64,000 nt of DNA from NCBI RefSeq assembly GCF_003597395.2, contig NC_133778.1:17273248-17337247 (forward strand), given 5' to 3'. Origin of the DNA: Chelonoidis abingdonii (Eukaryota; Chordata; Testudines; Testudinidae). Below, in pieces: positions 59,150 to 64,000 of the stretch. Made by a program: the position numbers and the translations under genes. Under the pieces are notes generated by a model. That model did no database searches, was not told the DNA's origin, and saw only the letters and a program-made list of their open reading frames with translations. The stretch's first letter is position 1. Each line of letters starts with the position of its first letter.

Positions 59150-59765
59150 AGGCCTTTGTTGACCATTCAAGAGGGGACGAAAATATGTTATTGCTTTAGG
59201 CAGCTGGGACATAGGCAATGAGGGTGTCCCTATGATGGAGTGTGACTATCTAGGGTGTTACTTTGGCAGGTAGGGTAAGACCTTAGACTTGCCAGCGAGG
59301 AATGCCATAAGACCCTTCCTGGTTCCCATCCAGATAGAATAACCCTGGGTCCTGGGAGCAGTATTGTCCTAGAAGTTCCACAATCAGGAACATCCTATCC
59401 TGTAGAAGTAGGAAACTCCTGGACTGTGAAAAGTGTTATTGGTCATCCAGAAGGAATGCTGGGCAGTGAAGCCAGGCATTACTATGTGCATTGGACTCGC
59501 TTTTTCCTTGTCACTGACCAAGCGGTGCTCTGATGGCTCCAGATGATGAGAGATTCAAATGCCTGGTTACCCATTGGTGCCCTGCCCTTTTGTTTTCCTG
59601 GACAACATTGTCCTGGCAAGAACCACCAGACTGCAGACCTTCTATCCAGGACAGACAAAGATGTGAGCCATGCAGTGAGTGCTCTGTCAGGCCACTCAGA
59701 GTGGTGAGGAGTATGTGAGAGCAAAGGGAGTGAGAGAACCTGCCTGACTTGAAGAACTAGAGCTG
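59150..59765 (+). pseudogene. Retroelement pol remnant (Ty3/gypsy-type RNase H region)
   Basis: At about 59495-59650 the plus strand reads FFLVTDQAVL, WLQMMRDSNAWLP and, downstream, TADLLSR, in the order of the end of the RNase H domain (F-L-V-TDHAPL-W and N-ADxLSR). Before it, EHPIL and SRKLLDCEK come in two frames, like the HPxxYxSRKL box of the same domain. At least three shifts and a stop show it is dead. A Ty3/gypsy origin is likely, a retroviral one possible. Confidence 0.5.
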
Positions 59766-59815
59766 GCTTGCTAAACCAGAGACACATGGTGCAGCAAAGG
59801 ATCCTCAGGCAGCTG
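59705..59815. repeat. Copy B of a diverged repeat pair
   Basis: AGGGAGTGAGAGAACCTGCC, AAGAACTAGAGCTGGC and CAGAGACACATGGTGCAGCA line up with 56630-56738. It follows the pol remnant directly. Confidence 0.4.
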
Positions 59816-59819
59816 ATTC

Positions 59820-62380
59820 CATACAAGAAATGAAGCAGTTGGGGTGAGAGGGGGACTGCAGATTCCTGGGGACTCTGGGAGTGATTAGAGAAATGCCTTT
59901 TTTGTTTGCATTTTTTTTGAGTAAATAAAGAAAACCAGACCCCCAAAAGGGTTGTGATTGAAGGAGAAAAACAAACCCCATATAGTCTCAGGAGTCCTAA
60001 AGAATCAGGTGCAGGGCACTGCAGAGGCACCCTGGCCTCATGGGGATGCTCTGGTGGTGGCCACACTATTACACAGTGCTTAAAGTGGGGGAAGGGAAGT
60101 GCTTGCAATGGGTTAAAGACCCTAATGAAGGGTGTACTTTAAGCATTGTCTTACTAAAGCTGCTGCTCTGAGGTTGAGAGAGTCCGTGTCTGTCACCCCA
60201 CACACACCTTTTTCAGACCACTTTAAGCACCGGTTACTGTAGCTTTGAAGCTTCTATAACCAGCATGGAGTGGGCTCTAGTGTCACTCTTTGGCCTGAGA
60301 CATAGGATAGGATTCCTTCCTTCCTCCTCTTCAAGTTTGGCACAGCAGCAGAGAGAATTTGGTCCTGAGAGGCTGAATGCATATAGCTGGGTGCATATAG
60401 CTGGGTTACTGAGGTTAGTCAGGTTCTTGCCATATATTTCCTCCCAATTCTAGAACTGCTGGGGGCTTTTAATCACTAACGATAATCTTCATGACTAAGA
60501 TGCTGACTAGTATAGATTCTCCTTTTTACTCTGCACTGTTGCTTCTGATCTGACAAGCTAATGAATAATTTCTGGGATGCTATTAACTACTATTTTAGGA
60601 AGCTCATATTTCAGCTAGCTAGCTTGATTCAAAGAGTTGAAGTTATAATTGTCCTTGCTAATAATAAAATCTTGTGTCTTTATGCATTCCCTTCTGACTA
60701 TGCCAACAAATTTTCCACCTGGATTTCTAGATCTATTGTTACTCTTGTTTTCACCTAAAAAATGGGGCTGTTCTACACCTCCAGACAATGCTAACATATT
60801 CTGTGTACTGCTCTTGGTAGAGGCCTATTTATTCATTACCCAGTACGGAATCTGTGCCAACAGCTTAGCTGTGTGTTTCTCGTTCTAATGAACAGATACC
60901 TGCCTGACTTTCACTCACTGGCTCCAAGAGCATTTTGTTTTAAATCCAGTCACTCAGAAGCTAACAAATTCACAAGAGTGCAGGGCTACATTATAGCTGC
61001 CCCTGTACTCTGTACTAAAGGGAGAAGAGGGTGGAAGTCAAGGCCTTCTCCTCCGGCACCCTGCAACACAGCAAATGCAATATGAAAGAACCACACTGGA
61101 GCAGTGTTTACTGACTACATAACAGGCCTAACTTCATATATACACTACTGCTACAGTTGCCACATCTGAGGTACAAAAAACAGGACATGTGGGATGATTC
61201 TGAGTCCATAAAACTGGACAGCTGGCAGTGCATATTTGAACATCCTTGCAGATATTCCAGGACAGTTACCTCATAAAAAGGGGCAGTTGTTGGAAAACCT
61301 GGACAGCTGACAACCCTATGCTCTGACACAGCTTTGGTGACTTCTGCAACAGAAGACAGTGAGGGTCACTAGAGGGCTCAAACTACTTTAAAGAGCTATT
61401 CCTCCATTCCTGTAACTATATACCCTCAGCCCTGACCCTAGCATGCCCCCTTTGCTGCGGCACATGCAAGGTGGCAGGAAGCATAAGATCCCACATCAGC
61501 CCTAGGATGCTCCTGTAACTGGGAGAATTCTCTCCTGTCTAGTTACAGCTCCAATACAGCCCCTTACCACCACTAGACTGGCATATGGAGGCTTTACCGC
61601 ACTAAGATCCTTTCAAAATGACCAGCTCTAACTCAAATGTAACTTTTCTCCAGCGATGGGGTTCAAAAGGATACCGATGACACCAGTTGTTGCAGCTTAG
61701 GCTTGCAAAGTTGACTCAGTTGCAGGTAAATCCAGAGAGGTCAGGCATTGTAGCTCTCTGCCATCTCTGTCAGCAGCAATGGGTCCAAAAGGGTTGCAAC
61801 TCCCTCATAGCTCATTCCCCACAGAGTCACCAATCTTTCCTTCTTTGTCTGCCTTTGGCTTCTCTCTGAACCTGTTTCTCCCTCCCTCTCTTCTGCAGCA
61901 CTCATCTGCCAACCCAGTCAGCTCCTGCCAAACACGTTATTCCTAACCACCAATTTTTAGTCTCTCTGGCTGTTTGTCCTGCACTGGTAGATGTGGCTAG
62001 ATCCTTCCCCTTCTGGTGCAAGACTCTCAGGCTTCACCCACAGGCTTCTGCAGAGGTGAAAGAGAAGCACACAGAAAATATTCTGCATCTCTTTTTCTAC
62101 CTTGGCTCCTCTCATCTGCTCGAGGTTCCTTGGCCACAGGAGCATTTTGCCTTTCACTAGAACAGAAAGATAACGTCATTAATTCTTATATTTTTGCTTG
62201 ACTGAAGCCATTGAGTGCTGCTGTAGTAACAGGCAGAATGTTCATGGATTCATTATTGCAGGCCCTTTAATACCGAGGTCCTTGCTCAGGTTTTACGTAT
62301 AAACTGCCCCTGACAGTAGTGAGGTTTTGCCTGCATAAGGATGGAGTGGGTCGGTTGTCCCAGAGACTATAGTAGTTGTT
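59820..62380. other. Intergenic, no gene seen
   Basis: A 208-residue minus-strand open frame (60108-59482) has no domain and overlaps the plus-strand pol remnant; I do not count it as a gene. A direct repeat GCATATAGCTGGGT is at about 60379-60405. Confidence 0.45.
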
Positions 62381-62382
62381 CC

Positions 62383-62421
62383 TCTTATTTATTTATTTAT
62401 TTATTTACTTATTTATTTGCT
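62383..62421. repeat. (TTTA)n microsatellite
   Basis: About nine TTTA units with one TTAC interruption. Confidence 0.85.
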
Positions 62422-64000
62422 TGGACTCCTATTCTGTTCCCTTGGGCAGGTTAACTCTGCCAAGTGACGTTCAAGGCATCTGAAAAACACCCCTGGACAG
62501 CACACGCAGAGAGAGCAGGGAGTAGTGGTGTGTGAGTTGGAGCACTGGGTTATTGCCCACTTCTCAATTACTTTGCTCATTCATATGTATGTACTTTGTG
62601 ATGAGAGGAAAAGAGCTTTCACTGTTTAATTTACATGATCTGTAGCCTGCTACTAGGACCACAGGAAGATTAAGGGGGACACAGAGGAAGCAGATACTTG
62701 GAGCCCTCCTTTGACATTTTGCCCTGTCCCTCTTCGCTATTTCCTCATTTCTCTCTTGTCTTTTCCTCTCCTTCCTTCAAAATACTCTTTCCTCACCATC
62801 CTCCCAAACCCCACTCCTGTTCTTCTCCCCTTTACTTCCCAGTAAATAGATATTAAATAGTCACCAGTATTGAGGGCCACCAGCCTTCTTAACAGGGGTG
62901 TCATTTGCCATGGGACAAGCGGGGCAGTTCCTCCCCCAGCCTTGGTTTCCCGCCCCCAGACTTTTCATAGGTCTTTGTGCTCCACCTTCCTCCCCCAACT
63001 TTTGCAAGATACAATATAATCACATAATATTTTATATGCTGACACAGATTTGCCTCTCCCAGAATTTTTCAGAAAAGTTGCCCCTGCTTCTTGAATATAC
63101 TTAAGACATTTCACCCTGAGTTCAAACAGTGTGGTCTAGTAGGCGCTAGACTGGCATTCAGGGGGCACAGATTCTATCTGCATCTCTGCCATTGACCTCC
63201 TGTATGACCTTGGGCATCACTTCTGTCTCCACTGCCATCCTTCATCAGTCTGGTCTCTTTAGAATATAAGCAGGGCAGGAACTGTTTCTCACTGTGTGTA
63301 TGTACAGAACCTTACACAATGAAGCCCTGATCTCAGCTGGTGCCTCTATGTACTTTTCTATAAACATTAATCTCCTAAAACAATTGTGATCATGGCACTG
63401 TATGCCATCTGAAGTCTGCCAGATGAAAAAGCAGGGGGAGCAGTGGTTATTAGTGAACAGCAAGCAAATGTAGCTATTTGCAATGTAATACTTTAGCCAC
63501 CTGTCTCTTCTTCCTTCTAAGGATCCCAGGTGAATGAACTCAGCCTCCTACAATCTCTGGGAGATGGTGAAGAATTATTAGCCCGCAGGGTGCCCAGCAC
63601 CCTGAACTCCCATCTTTAGAATTGTTCAGTACCCTGCAGAGTTGAGCCCTAAGTGAGAAAGAAAGTGAAATACCCAAGGAAGCCTGTGGCAGAACCAGGA
63701 ACATGGCCTAGATTTTCTGGTGCCTAGTTCTCTACTTTAGCCACAAGTCCATCTTTTCTCTTCAGTGGCTCGGAAAGCTGCCAGTGCCATGCTAGGCTGG
63801 GGGGCTGAGTAAATATCGAGCCCTCCTGGAACATGATGATTGATAAAGAAAGTATGAAAGAAACTTCTGTTCTTGATGGATGTCCTGGGGCCTTGTACAA
63901 TACATGGGCCCCAGATATGAGCCCCTTCTGCTCCCCACTATAGCAAAAGGATCTATATAATGTGAAAGCACCTGTTCATTGAACAGATATAATCATGAGA
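62422..64000. other. Intergenic, no gene seen; MIR-like piece
   Basis: At about 63125-63235 GTGTGGTCTAGTAGGCGCTA, GACTGGCATTCAGGG and CTGTATGACCTTGGGC follow the order of a sense MIR-like SINE. A second, antisense piece with CAGAACCAGGAACATGGC is near 63690. No exon found. Confidence 0.45.

Noticed and set aside
59482..60108. Minus-strand open frame of 208 residues
   Set aside because: Overlaps a plus-strand retroelement pol remnant that has recognisable RNase H motifs; the minus frame shows no family features.
40000..64000. Search for GPR1 or another neighbour coding exon
   Set aside because: No open frame over 210 residues and no seven-helix pattern; the expected neighbour is not in the window.
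1..64000. CRISPR arrays, bacterial operons, riboswitches
   Set aside because: The window is vertebrate nuclear DNA; no regularly spaced repeats or compact operons exist in it.

Overview
The window looks like nuclear DNA of a reptile, most likely a hidden-necked (cryptodiran) turtle. I base this on the repeat fauna: CR1 LINEs, Penelope-like elements with a GIY-YIG endonuclease remnant, a DIRS-like element, many short hAT elements with intact 8-bp target duplications, and one tRNA-derived SINE of the kind known from cryptodiran turtles. The species call is from memory of such repeats, not from a search.

The only protein-coding gene I can support is on the minus strand, with coding sequence from 29379 down to 11499. 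It is ZDBF2 (DBF4-type zinc finger protein 2). I assembled five coding exons from splice sites and reading phase: 29379-29328, 28760-28709, 24617-24512, 23145-23018 and 14262-11499. They sum to 3102 bases, 1033 residues plus a stop, and every junction keeps the frame. The zinc finger (C58, C61, H71, H77) is split between exons 3 and 4; the last exon carries about 89 percent of the protein. A CpG-rich island at about 39170-39910 is the best candidate promoter, with a possible minus-strand 5' UTR exon donor at 39727/39726. The ATG exon is preceded directly by a splice acceptor, so at least one upstream non-coding exon is expected.

Layout. 1-7200: AT-rich intergenic DNA with a perfect Penelope-type hairpin (1732-1936) and a hAT element (5065-5370). 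7213-11227: DIRS-like retroelement debris with inverted terminal repeats, interrupted by a solo LTR (8688-9141). 11400-29379: ZDBF2, its introns holding hAT elements, a Penelope 3' end and CR1 fragments. 29762-30579: a solo LTR about 380 bases upstream of the ATG exon. 32715-32919: SINE. 34432-37157: a decayed CR1 with a hAT element inside it. 38762-40790: a MITE remnant, the CpG island, then a probable LTR-type repeat. 41878-45570: a second solo LTR, a LINE with a nested hAT, a Harbinger-like MITE and a pogo/Tigger-like element. 45571-64000: mostly unique-looking intergenic DNA with MIR-like pieces, GC-rich hAT elements (51283-52052, 57292-58628) and a decayed Ty3/gypsy-type pol fragment near 59.1-59.8 kb.

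Nothing in the window looks like a new defence or metabolic system. The most informative features are a compact non-mammalian ZDBF2, an LTR parked just upstream of its start codon, and very well preserved insertion signatures that allow relative dating of the elements.
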